Positions 8,890 through 17,227 of a stretch of DNA of 64,000 nucleotides are shown in pieces. Under the pieces are notes generated by a model that saw nothing but the letters and a program-made list of their open reading frames with translations, was not told the origin of the DNA and did no database searches. A program made the translations under genes and the position numbers. Position 1 is the stretch's first letter; every line of letters begins with the position of its first letter. Source of the stretch: Azorhizobium oxalatiphilum (GTDB lineage Bacteria > Pseudomonadota > Alphaproteobacteria > Rhizobiales > Xanthobacteraceae); the NCBI RefSeq assembly GCF_014635325.1, contig NZ_BMCT01000011.1, positions 62,001 through 126,000 of the forward strand. The letters are read 5' to 3'.

Positions 8890-10605
8890 TCAGCCGCCAT
8901 GTGCCGCGCGATGAAGCGCTGCGTAACGACCCCCGCGGGCCAGCAGCGCCGCAGGCGCGCCGTCTTCCACCAGACGGCCACCCTCCAGCACCAGAACCCG
9001 GTCGGCGGCCGACATCCATTCGAACTGGTGCGCCACCACCACGATCGTCCTGCGGCCGCGTAGCGTGGCCAGCAGGCGGGTGAGGGCCTGCCGGTTCTCC
9101 GCATCCAGCGCGCTGGTGGGCTCGTCGAGCAGCAGGATGGGGGCATCCTTCAGCAGCGCGCGGGCGATGCACACCCGCTGGCGCTCGCCGCCCGAAAGGC
9201 CATGCCCGCCTTCCCCCACCTCGCACGCCCAGCCGCCGGGCAGGCGCGCCAGCATCTCGTCGAGCCGCGCGAGGCGCGCCACATGCGCCAGCGCCGCCGC
9301 ATCGGCCTCGGGCCGCGCCATCAGCACATTGTCGCGGATGGTGCCCGAGAACAGATGGGTGGTCTGGAACACCGGCGCGATCAGCCCCGCCAGCGCGGCG
9401 GGATCGAGATCGCGCACATCGGTGCCGCCGATGCGTACCGCCCCCGCCGAGACATCGCAGAAGCGCGCCAGAAGATGCAGCACCGTGGACTTGCCCGCCC
9501 CCGAGGCGCCAACCAGCGCCGTGGTGGTGTTCTCGGCCAGGGTGACGTCGAGATCGTCCAGAACCGGCGTGCCCGGCGCATAGGCGAAGCGCACGGCCTC
9601 GAAACGGATGTCGTGCCGCGCGGGCAAGGCGGCGGGCCGCGACGGTGCGGGCAAGGGCGGCTCGGCGAGGATGCCTTCCACATGGGCGAGTTCGCCCGAG
9701 GCCATGCGGATGCCGGCGCTCGCCGCCGCCACATCCCCCAGCGGCTCCAGCACCCGGTTGACCAGCACCAGAAGCGCGATGAGCACCGGCGCATCACCCG
9801 CTGAGCCACCGAGCACCATGAGCGCGGTAAGCGCCATGAGGCCCAGGAACCCCAGCTGCACCAGCCAGGAATTGGCCACCAGCGGCGGCAGCACCATCCA
9901 GATCTGCCGGCGGCTGGCGTGGGCGAGATCGGTGAGCGCATCCTTCAGTGCCGCATGGCCCCGTTGCGTCACGCCGAAGGCGCGCAGCACGCTCTGGGCC
10001 TGCGCATATTCCATCACCCGCTGGCCGGCCTCTTCCGCCGCATGGTGCACGGCGCGGTCGGCCGCCTGCCCGAGCCGGCCGCCCCACCAATAGACCAGCG
10101 CCAGCAGCGGAAAGGTGGCGGCCGCCGCCAGCGCGAGGCGGATGTCGAAGAGCGCGATGGCGAGCACCAGAACCGGTGGCACCACCGCCGCCCGCACCAG
10201 CGGCAGCAGCTGATGCGCGGGCAGGGCCAGGAGCTGCATCACGCCCTGGCTGATGGTCACGGAAAGCCGCGCCGTGTGGAGCGGGGTGAACCAGCCCAGA
10301 GGGAGCGCGGCGAGATGATCGCCGATCTGCCGGCGCACGTTGCGCAGCACCGCCAGCGCCAGCTCGAAGCCGGCGAGCGCCGCCGCATGGCTCGCCGCCC
10401 AGCTGGCCAGCGTCGCCGCCAGCATGGCCGCGCACCACAGGATGGCCCGCGTGTGCGCGCCTGTGAGCAGCGCGTCCAGCACCGGCACCACCAGCGCCAG
10501 CGCCAGCCCTTGCAGCACGCCGGCCACGGCGGCGGCGGTGAGGAAGGCGGGGATGCGGCGGGCATCCTGCGCCGCCATGAGGCGCGACAGACGGGCGAGG
10601 ATCAT
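8890..10605 (-). CDS. Exporter-fold ABC transporter half, YbtQ/IrtB-like
   Basis: A 571-residue fusion of a six-helix membrane domain (about 1-310) with an ATPase domain. Walker A is GASGAGKST, the signature is LSGGERQRVCIARAL and Walker B is ILLLDEPTSALD. It starts 4 bp inside the end of the partner gene at 10602, so the two are translated together and probably form a heterodimer. Type IV exporter-fold pairs next to TonB receptors, AraC regulators and an FptX-like permease are known to import ferric siderophores (YbtPQ, IrtAB); that role is inferred here from context. Confidence 0.85.
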   Translation of the reverse strand: MILARLSRLMAAQDARRIPAFLTAAAVAGVLQGLALALVVPVLDALLTGAHTRAILWCAAMLAATLASWAASHAAALAGFELALAVLRNVRRQIGDHLAALPLGWFTPLHTARLSVTISQGVMQLLALPAHQLLPLVRAAVVPPVLVLAIALFDIRLALAAAATFPLLALVYWWGGRLGQAADRAVHHAAEEAGQRVMEYAQAQSVLRAFGVTQRGHAALKDALTDLAHASRRQIWMVLPPLVANSWLVQLGFLGLMALTALMVLGGSAGDAPVLIALLVLVNRVLEPLGDVAAASAGIRMASGELAHVEGILAEPPLPAPSRPAALPARHDIRFEAVRFAYAPGTPVLDDLDVTLAENTTTALVGASGAGKSTVLHLLARFCDVSAGAVRIGGTDVRDLDPAALAGLIAPVFQTTHLFSGTIRDNVLMARPEADAAALAHVARLARLDEMLARLPGGWACEVGEGGHGLSGGERQRVCIARALLKDAPILLLDEPTSALDAENRQALTRLLATLRGRRTIVVVAHQFEWMSAADRVLVLEGGRLVEDGAPAALLARGGRYAALHRAAHGG

Positions 10606-12329
10606 GATGCGGTCTCCGGCGCGCCGTGCTGCATCTGCCAGAGCCGCGCATAGGCGCCGCCTTGCGCCAGCAGCGATGCGTGGGTGCCGCGTTCGATGAT
10701 CCGGCCCCGGTCCAGAAACACGATCTGGTCTGCGCCCGCCGCCAGATCGAGATCGTGGGCGATGAGCAGGATGGTGCGTCCGGCGGAGCGCCTGAGGAGC
10801 GCGGCGAAGGCGCGCCGGATCTCGGCCTGCGCGGCGCCATCCGCATGGGCGGTGGGCTCGTCGAGCACGAAGGCGTCCGGCGCGTGCAGCAGCGCGCGGG
10901 CGATGGCGATGCGCTGGGCCTCGCCGCCGGAAAAGCGCGCTTCCTCGCCGCAGATGGCGTCATAGCCGCGCGGCAGCGCCATGATGCGCGCGTGGATGGT
11001 GGCGGCGCGCGCCGCCGCTTCGATCTCGGCGGGCGTGGCGTCGGGGCGGCCGAGGGTGATGTTCTCGCGCACGCTCGCGCGCAGCAGGTGCGTGTCCTGG
11101 AACACGAAGCCCATGTGCCGGTAGAGCGCGTCCGCCGGAATGTGCCGGAGATCCGCACCGCCGATGGTGATGCGGCCCTCATACGGCCCGTGGAAGCGCA
11201 GCAGCAGCCGGGCGAGGGTGGATTTGCCCGCGCCCGAGGGGCCCACCACCGCCGTCAGCGTGCCCGGCGCCAGCGCGAGATCGATGCCGTCGAGCACGGG
11301 ATCCCTGCCGTTATGCGAGAAGTGCACATTCTCCAGCCGCACCGCGCCGCCCACAGGCAGCTCGGGGGCTTCGGGCGGGGTCTCCTGCGGCAGGGCGAAG
11401 AGCGCATCGAGCCGCGCCATTGCGCCGCGCGCGGTCTGGAGCGATTGCGCGCCCGTCACCAGCCGGCCGACGGGCGCGGCAAGCGCGGGCGCGAACAAGG
11501 CGAAGGACACCAGCGTGAGCGCATCCATTGCGCCCATGCTCACCAGAAGCGTGCCGGCGCAGGCGGTGAGCGTGAGCAGCGTGACGGGCGCGATGATGAG
11601 ACTGGCGACGCTCTCCGGCCGCAGCAGCGGGCGCACCCATGCGGTGAAGAAGGCTTCGAAGCCGGCGATGGCCTCCCGATAGGCGCGATGGGAGCGCATG
11701 GCGCCGCCGAACATCTTCACCGTGGACATGCCGGCGACGAATTCCACCACCGCCTGGTTCACTTGCCCCAGCGCGGTGCCATAGGCCGCCATCCGCCCGG
11801 CGCTGCTGGCCGCCAGCACCCGGCGATAGAGCAGCAGGAACAGCGGCAGGGGTAGCACCAGAACCAGCGCCAGAGCCGCATCCTGCACGAACAGGAAGCC
11901 GTAGATGGCGAGCACGGTGACGGCGGCATTGGTCAGATCGATGAGCGCATGGGCGATGAGATGGTGCAGGGCCAGCACATCATCCAGCACCGCCTGCTTG
12001 ATGCGCCCCGAGCCCATGCGGGCCAGCGCGGTGAGCGGCGCGCGGCCCATATGGTCCGCTGCGGCGAGGCGCAGGCGCAGCGCCAGCGCGTTGTCGGCGA
12101 AATGCGTGACCAGCTCCGCCAGCCCGCGCAGGGCGAGCCCGCCGCCGAGCCCGGCGGACGCGAGCAGGATGGTGCGCCACACCGCCTCCGCGTCAGGCGC
12201 GCCGGACAGGATGTCGCGCGCCAGCACGCCCATGCCGGCGAGCGGGGCGAGCATGAGCAGAGCGGAGGCCGCCTGCAGCAGCATGGCGAGGAGGAGGGCG
12301 GCCCATGCCGAGCGCAGGTGACTGATCAT
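10602..12329 (-). CDS. Exporter-fold ABC transporter half, YbtP/IrtA-like
   Basis: A 575-residue membrane-plus-ATPase protein. Walker A reads GPSGAGKST, the signature motif FSGGEAQRIAIARAL and Walker B AFVLDEPTAHAD. No siderophore-interacting (FAD) domain is fused at the N-terminus, so it is closer in layout to YbtP than to mycobacterial IrtA. It is the first gene of the pair and is divergent from the TonB receptor at 12685, sharing a 355-bp regulatory region. The import direction is inference from neighbours; an exporter of a small molecule is the alternative. Confidence 0.85.
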   Translation of the reverse strand: MISHLRSAWAALLLAMLLQAASALLMLAPLAGMGVLARDILSGAPDAEAVWRTILLASAGLGGGLALRGLAELVTHFADNALALRLRLAAADHMGRAPLTALARMGSGRIKQAVLDDVLALHHLIAHALIDLTNAAVTVLAIYGFLFVQDAALALVLVLPLPLFLLLYRRVLAASSAGRMAAYGTALGQVNQAVVEFVAGMSTVKMFGGAMRSHRAYREAIAGFEAFFTAWVRPLLRPESVASLIIAPVTLLTLTACAGTLLVSMGAMDALTLVSFALFAPALAAPVGRLVTGAQSLQTARGAMARLDALFALPQETPPEAPELPVGGAVRLENVHFSHNGRDPVLDGIDLALAPGTLTAVVGPSGAGKSTLARLLLRFHGPYEGRITIGGADLRHIPADALYRHMGFVFQDTHLLRASVRENITLGRPDATPAEIEAAARAATIHARIMALPRGYDAICGEEARFSGGEAQRIAIARALLHAPDAFVLDEPTAHADGAAQAEIRRAFAALLRRSAGRTILLIAHDLDLAAGADQIVFLDRGRIIERGTHASLLAQGGAYARLWQMQHGAPETAS

Positions 12330-12429
12330 AGGCTCATCGGAGAAGAGATGTCCGTTGGGCCGCGCGGAGCGTCCCGTTCAGCTTCTGGACCTTGCTAGCC
12401 AATGGGCGCCCGCCCGGCCATGCCGGGCA

Positions 12430-12442
12430 CCTTTGCCAAAGG
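12430..12442. promoter_or_regulatory. 13-bp palindrome CCTTTGCCAAAGG in ABC/TonB divergent region
   Basis: A perfect 6-1-6 palindrome located 101 bp upstream of the ABC start and 243 bp upstream of the TonB receptor start. The half-sequence CAAAGG recurs at about 12537 and 12558 in the same intergenic stretch, so a dimeric regulator such as one of the adjacent AraC proteins could bind here. The rest of 12330-12684 holds no gene that can be supported. Confidence 0.4.
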
Positions 12443-12684
12443 ACAAAATGCATATGCGCACGGCCGCGCGCGCTGGAACGGCCTCGACGGCGGCGTGCAT
12501 CCGGCCTGAAATGAGAGCAATTCCATTGTCGTTCCGCAAAGGAGATTCATCCGCCGGCAAAGGTGGCGGCACTGGCTGCCGGCGGCATCCCTCTCTACTC
12601 ATCGGAAGGACAGCGCCGCCGCTCGCTGCGCCTCCCGATGCGTCGGGAGGCCGGGCCGCGCGCACATGCCTGCCGGAGACACAC

Positions 12685-14868
12685 GTGCCCTCGCTCCCCA
12701 ACCCCCGTCTCGCGCTCCTTCTCACGCTGGCCGCCGGCCTTGGCGGCGTGACGTCCGCCGCCGCGCAATCCGCCGCTGCCGGGGCAGGGGAGACGATCGC
12801 GCTCGACGCGGTGGAGGTGACGGCCCGCCGCGATGCCGAGCCGCTGAGCGCGGTGCCGGTGAGCGTCGGTCTGGTGCGGGCGCAGGATCTGGAGCTGGAG
12901 GCGCCCACCAATGCGGCCGTGGACATCTCCCGCGCGGTGCCGAACTATGCGGTGACGGATGTGGGCAACCCGCTGTTCGCCTTCGGCGCCATCCGTGGCG
13001 TGGGCACGCTGAGCTTCCCGCAGAACCCGTTCGATTCCACCATCGGCTATGCGCTCAACGGCAATCCGCTCTCGCTCTATTCCGGCTCGCAGCAGATGCT
13101 GGATGTGGAGCGCGTGGAGGTGCTGCGCGGGCCGCAGAACGTGCTGTTCGGCCGCTCCAGCGAGGGCGGCACGGTGAATATCGTCACCGCCCAGCCCGAT
13201 GGCGTGCGCGACATGCGCGTGCGCGGCGAGATCGGCACCAATGGCAATTACCTCACCGACGTCATCGCCGGCGGCACGCTCATTCCCGGCGTGCTGAACG
13301 GGCGCGGCGCCATCCGCTTCACCGGCGGCAAGGGCGATGTGACGAACCTCCTCACCGGCCAGACCCTGCCGGACCAGCAGATCGCCGCCGCGCGCGGCTC
13401 ATTGCGGCTGTTCGCCGGGGAGCGCACCACGATCACCGTCTCCGGCTTCTACGAGAACAACGAGAGCGACACCTTCAATTATATCCTGCGCGGCGGGGCG
13501 AACTATCCGGCGGTGATGCTGGACCAGCCGCTGGGCTTCTCGCGCCGGCTGGCCATCGGCACGGCGGAGGTGAAGCACGCATTCGATGATTTCGACCTCA
13601 CGGCCACCTTCAGCGTGCAGGACATCACCTCGCACCAGAATTCCGATAATACGGACGCGCTCATTTATGCGCAGGTGACGGGGCTTTCGCCCTCCTTCTT
13701 CACCGGCACTGCCGGCCCGGCCTGCACCGACTGCACGCGCTACAAATTCCAGGAGACGGCCTATTCGGCCGAGGTGCGGCTCTCCTCTAGGGCCGATGCG
13801 CCGGTGCGCTGGACGGCGGGCGTCAGCTATTACCATTCGGATTTCGAGCAGGGCGGCACCAATGTGTCCTCCTTCGGCCCGACCCAGAACGGCACCTACA
13901 ACACGCAGATGACGCTCGACAGCACGTCCGCCTTCGGCGAGATCGGCATTCCGCTGAACGAGCGCTGGACGCTGACGCCGGGCGTGCGCGTGGGCTATGA
14001 CACGCTCTCCCGCGACGGGCTCTACATCTCCAACGGCGCCGCCGGCACGGTGCCCGCCTTCGCCGAGAGCGGCGAGGTGAGCGACCCTTATGTGGCCGGC
14101 GGTCTCTCGCTCTCCTACAAGGTGGATGCGGACAGCCTCGTCTACGGCTCCATCCGGCGCGGCTATTCCAACGCCGGCTTCCCCTATTTCAACATCTTCT
14201 CGGTGTTCGGCCAGCCGGCTCCCTCCTATCCGGCCTCCTATGCCTGGACCTATGAGATCGGCGGGCGCACGGCGCTGCTGGACGGGCGGCTGAGGCTGGA
14301 CGGCTCCATCTTCTACAACAATGTGCAGGACGGCCACGTCAACGCCTTCGATCTGCTGGCGAATTCCTTCACCATCACGGCGCTCGACTATTACACCTAC
14401 GGCTTCGAGGCCAATGCGCGGCTGCGCATCAACGAGGGCCTGAGCGTCTATGGCGGCATCGGCTACACCAAAGCCGCCTTCTTCGATGTGGCGACGGGCG
14501 ATGCCTCCGGCGCGGCCGATGGCAACAGCCTGCCGAACGTGCCCAACTGGCAGGGCGTGGCGGGCATCGAGACCAGCACGCCGCTCTCCTCCCTCGGCCT
14601 GCCGGGGCGGCTCGTGAGCAATGTGGAATACCAGTTCGCCTGGGGCGGACGGGCGGCGGACCTTGCCAACACCTTCTATCTCGCGCCCTACAACATCGTG
14701 AATGCCCGCGTGGGCTGGCAGGGCGAACAGGTGAAGGTCTATGCCTTCGCGCGCAATCTGTTCGACGACAATATCGAGACGGCGGGCACGGCCTATACCA
14801 GCACGGTGTTTGCAGTGACGCCGGGCCTCGGCCGCGTGGTGGGGCTGGGCGCGGAGGTGCGGTTCTGA
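12685..14868 (+). CDS. TonB-dependent siderophore receptor, FyuA-like (first copy)
   Basis: A 727-residue outer-membrane receptor. A GTG start with GGAG 7 bp upstream opens a signal peptide (LALLLTLAAGLGG, then AAAQ). The plug follows with VEVTARR (TonB-box region) and ERVEVLRGPQNVLFGRSS, and the 22-strand barrel ends in the aromatic EVRF. Frames upstream of 12685 are open to 12355 but non-conserved. It should carry a ferric siderophore across the outer membrane using TonB energy. It is followed by two AraC regulators and a second receptor, so the local set resembles fyuA-ybtA. Confidence 0.88.
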   Translation: MPSLPNPRLALLLTLAAGLGGVTSAAAQSAAAGAGETIALDAVEVTARRDAEPLSAVPVSVGLVRAQDLELEAPTNAAVDISRAVPNYAVTDVGNPLFAFGAIRGVGTLSFPQNPFDSTIGYALNGNPLSLYSGSQQMLDVERVEVLRGPQNVLFGRSSEGGTVNIVTAQPDGVRDMRVRGEIGTNGNYLTDVIAGGTLIPGVLNGRGAIRFTGGKGDVTNLLTGQTLPDQQIAAARGSLRLFAGERTTITVSGFYENNESDTFNYILRGGANYPAVMLDQPLGFSRRLAIGTAEVKHAFDDFDLTATFSVQDITSHQNSDNTDALIYAQVTGLSPSFFTGTAGPACTDCTRYKFQETAYSAEVRLSSRADAPVRWTAGVSYYHSDFEQGGTNVSSFGPTQNGTYNTQMTLDSTSAFGEIGIPLNERWTLTPGVRVGYDTLSRDGLYISNGAAGTVPAFAESGEVSDPYVAGGLSLSYKVDADSLVYGSIRRGYSNAGFPYFNIFSVFGQPAPSYPASYAWTYEIGGRTALLDGRLRLDGSIFYNNVQDGHVNAFDLLANSFTITALDYYTYGFEANARLRINEGLSVYGGIGYTKAAFFDVATGDASGAADGNSLPNVPNWQGVAGIETSTPLSSLGLPGRLVSNVEYQFAWGGRAADLANTFYLAPYNIVNARVGWQGEQVKVYAFARNLFDDNIETAGTAYTSTVFAVTPGLGRVVGLGAEVRF

Positions 14869-15029
14869 GCCGGCGCGACGGGCTGGCGCCGGCGCCGTCT
14901 GGAACACTCCCAATGTTCGGCCGCCGCATGGATTTGGGGCAGCGGAGGCGGTACCCTCAGGGCAGGTTTCCAGCAACGCGCCAGCATATGGGCAGGATGT
15001 ACGGACAGGCAGCCGGAGACGGCGCGGCA

Positions 15030-15992
15030 ATGAGCGGGCAGGCAATAGCGGCCTCCAGCCTGACCGATGTGGCACGCGACTGGGGCTATGCCTGCGGCGT
15101 CAGCGAGGCCGGCCCCGCCGTGGGCGATGTGGCCACCGATGCGCTGCTGGCGCGCGGGCTGCTGGCCACGCGGCAATTGTCCTCGGGCCTTCGGCTCTGT
15201 GCCTGCGACCTCACCACCTTGTCCGGCAATCGCCGCACCGGCACGTTCACGCGCTCGCTCAACATCATGCTCGTGCTCGACGGCATGGCGCAGCACTATC
15301 TGGTGGATGGCCGCGCGCCGCTCACCGTGGGTTGCGGCGAGGCCATGGCGGTGGCGGTGTCGGACAGCCTCTCGCTCACCGAGGTGCTGAAGGCGGGGGA
15401 CCGCACCCGCAGCCTCGTGCTGCAGGTGCATGAGGACGATGCAGCCGATCCCGAGCTGGCCGAGGCGCTCCATCGCCGGCTCGCCCGCACCCGCTGCGCG
15501 CCGCTCGCCTTTTCCCGCCGTGCCGGCCAACTGGCCCATGCGCTGTTCCAGCCCGACGCCGCCGGGGTGGTGGGCCGGCTGCGGGTGGAAAGCTGCGCGC
15601 TGGAGCTGCTGGCGCTGGCGCTGGAGGACGAGCCGGAGGAGAGCGGCCCCGTCCATCCACGCGACCGGGCGCGGCTTCTGGCGGTGCGCGATCATCTGCT
15701 GGCGCATCTGGATGCGGACCACCGGCTGGGCGATCTGGCGCGCATGGCGGGCATGAGCCCCTCCAGCTTCAAGGTGAAGTTCGCCGCCGTGCTGGGCCAG
15801 CCGGTGTTCCATTTCCTGCGCGAGCACCGCCTTGAGCGGGCGCGCACCGGCCTGCGCGAGGAGGGCTGGAGCGTGGCGCAGGCGGCCTTCCATGTGGGCT
15901 ATCGGCACCCGGCCAATTTCACCACCGCCTTTCGCCGCCGCTTCGGCGTCTCCCCCACCGCCGCCCGGCCGGCGGGGGCTGCGGATGCCTGA
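15030..15992 (+). CDS. AraC family regulator, PchR/YbtA-like (first copy)
   Basis: A protein of about 320 residues. The C-terminal 100 residues hold the two AraC helix-turn-helices (LGDLARMAGMSPSSFKVKF and WSVAQAAFHVGYRHPANFTT with RRRFGVSP). The N-terminal half is a PchR-type effector domain without cupin repeats. PchR and YbtA use the ferric siderophore as coactivator for receptor and permease genes. The start at 15030 (GGAG 11 bp upstream) gives a family-like length; ATGs at 14988 and 14997 are alternatives. Its stop overlaps the next AraC gene. Confidence 0.86.
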   Translation: MSGQAIAASSLTDVARDWGYACGVSEAGPAVGDVATDALLARGLLATRQLSSGLRLCACDLTTLSGNRRTGTFTRSLNIMLVLDGMAQHYLVDGRAPLTVGCGEAMAVAVSDSLSLTEVLKAGDRTRSLVLQVHEDDAADPELAEALHRRLARTRCAPLAFSRRAGQLAHALFQPDAAGVVGRLRVESCALELLALALEDEPEESGPVHPRDRARLLAVRDHLLAHLDADHRLGDLARMAGMSPSSFKVKFAAVLGQPVFHFLREHRLERARTGLREEGWSVAQAAFHVGYRHPANFTTAFRRRFGVSPTAARPAGAADA

Positions 15993-16995
15993 CATGCGTG
16001 CGTCTCCCGATCCCGCGGCGGCACAGGACGTCATCGTCTCGGCGGAGGCCTTTTCGGAAGCCTCCATGCGCTTCTGCGACCGCTATGCGCTGGATGACGG
16101 CGCGGCGGCGGGGCGGCAGTTGTTCCGGGGCCAGCTCGCCACCCGCGAGCTGAGCACCGGACCGCGCCTCAGCACCGCCGAGATGATCGCGCTCAGCGAC
16201 AGCACCCACAAGGCGATCTTCCCGAAATCGCTCAGCCTCGTGCTGACGCTGGATGGCCTCTCCTCCGAGTTCGATCCCGGCAACGGGCGCGAGCGCATGG
16301 TGCTGCGGCCGGGCGAGGCGGCCTTCTTCTCCTTCTCCGACGAGGTGGAGACGCAGGGCCACTACCGCAACGGCCACAGCTGCAAGTCCATCCTCATCCA
16401 GCTGCGCCCCGGCACCATCGCCGAGGACAGTCTGGCCGAGCATGTGGAGCGCTGTGTCGCCGGCAGCCACATCCGCCCGCTGGGCTTCAATCCGCGCATG
16501 CATGCGCTCTCCGAGCAGCTGTTCGGCCGCTCATCCGAGGGCGTGGTGGGGCGGCTGCTGATGGAAAGCAGCGTGCTGGAGCTGCTGGCCATCGCCATCA
16601 GCTGCGCGGACGATATCGGCCGTGCCACCCGTGCCGTGGTGCGTGCCTCCCATCGTGCGCAGATGGCGCGGGTGCGCGATCTCATCATGGCGGAACCGGC
16701 CGCGCCCCACAGCCTGCAATCGCTGGCGCGCGAGGGCGGGGTCAGCGTGTCCGGGCTGAAGGCCAAGTTCCGCGAGGTCTATGGCCAGTCGGTGTTCGCC
16801 TTCCTGCACGACGTGCGCATGGAGCGGGCGAAGGAGGGGCTGCTGCGCGAGGGCTGGACGGTGGCGCAGGCGGCGCATTTCTCCGGCTATGCCCATGCGA
16901 GCAATTTCTGCACCGCCTTCCTGCGCCATTTCGGCACCTCGCCGGGGCGCATGAGCGGCCAGCCGGACGACATTGGCCGCGCGGGCCATGCGTGA
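15985..16995 (+). CDS. AraC family regulator, PchR/YbtA-like (second copy)
   Basis: A 336-residue paralogue of the preceding protein: both share the pattern LATR.LS.G.RL near the N-terminus, G.VGRL.(V/M)ES..LELLALA in the middle and the C-terminal AraC domain (SVSGLKAKFREVYGQSVFAF, FLRHFGTSPGRM). The ATG lies 8 bp inside the upstream gene, implying co-translation. Two neighbouring regulators with two receptors suggest each senses a different ferric siderophore; this is inference. Confidence 0.85.
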   Translation: MPDMRASPDPAAAQDVIVSAEAFSEASMRFCDRYALDDGAAAGRQLFRGQLATRELSTGPRLSTAEMIALSDSTHKAIFPKSLSLVLTLDGLSSEFDPGNGRERMVLRPGEAAFFSFSDEVETQGHYRNGHSCKSILIQLRPGTIAEDSLAEHVERCVAGSHIRPLGFNPRMHALSEQLFGRSSEGVVGRLLMESSVLELLAIAISCADDIGRATRAVVRASHRAQMARVRDLIMAEPAAPHSLQSLAREGGVSVSGLKAKFREVYGQSVFAFLHDVRMERAKEGLLREGWTVAQAAHFSGYAHASNFCTAFLRHFGTSPGRMSGQPDDIGRAGHA

Positions 16996-17174
16996 GCCGT
17001 CCGTCCTTCTGCGTCACCCTATAATAAATCAAAATATAGAGTTCGGCCCTGATCCTATTCGCGGTTGAAGTGTTTTGTCCTCCCGCATAATCGTCCTGTC
17101 CCGGATCATAATGGGGCACGTTCTGGCCAGCTCTCGGATATGGAATAAGCGGCCAATCAGCCGCCGCATCATGC

Positions 17175-17192
17175 GGTTTCCCGCGGGAAACC
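17175..17192. promoter_or_regulatory. 18-bp perfect palindrome upstream of second TonB receptor
   Basis: GGTTTCCCGCGGGAAACC is a perfect 18-bp palindrome, ending about 36 bp upstream of the receptor start, in the right place for an operator. The same intergenic stretch (16996-17227) carries a direct repeat CATAAT(C/G)G at about 17086 and 17106 and an unusually AT-rich start. No gene is supported in this stretch. Confidence 0.45.
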
Positions 17193-17227
17193 ATCGGACG
17201 CGGCGGTTTTCTGAGGAAGCCGGAGGG

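Noticed and set aside
12355-12684. Upstream extension of the first TonB receptor by 110 codons
   Set aside because: It places the signal peptide far inside the protein and has no conserved content; the GTG at 12685 has a proper ribosome-binding site and starts the signal peptide.
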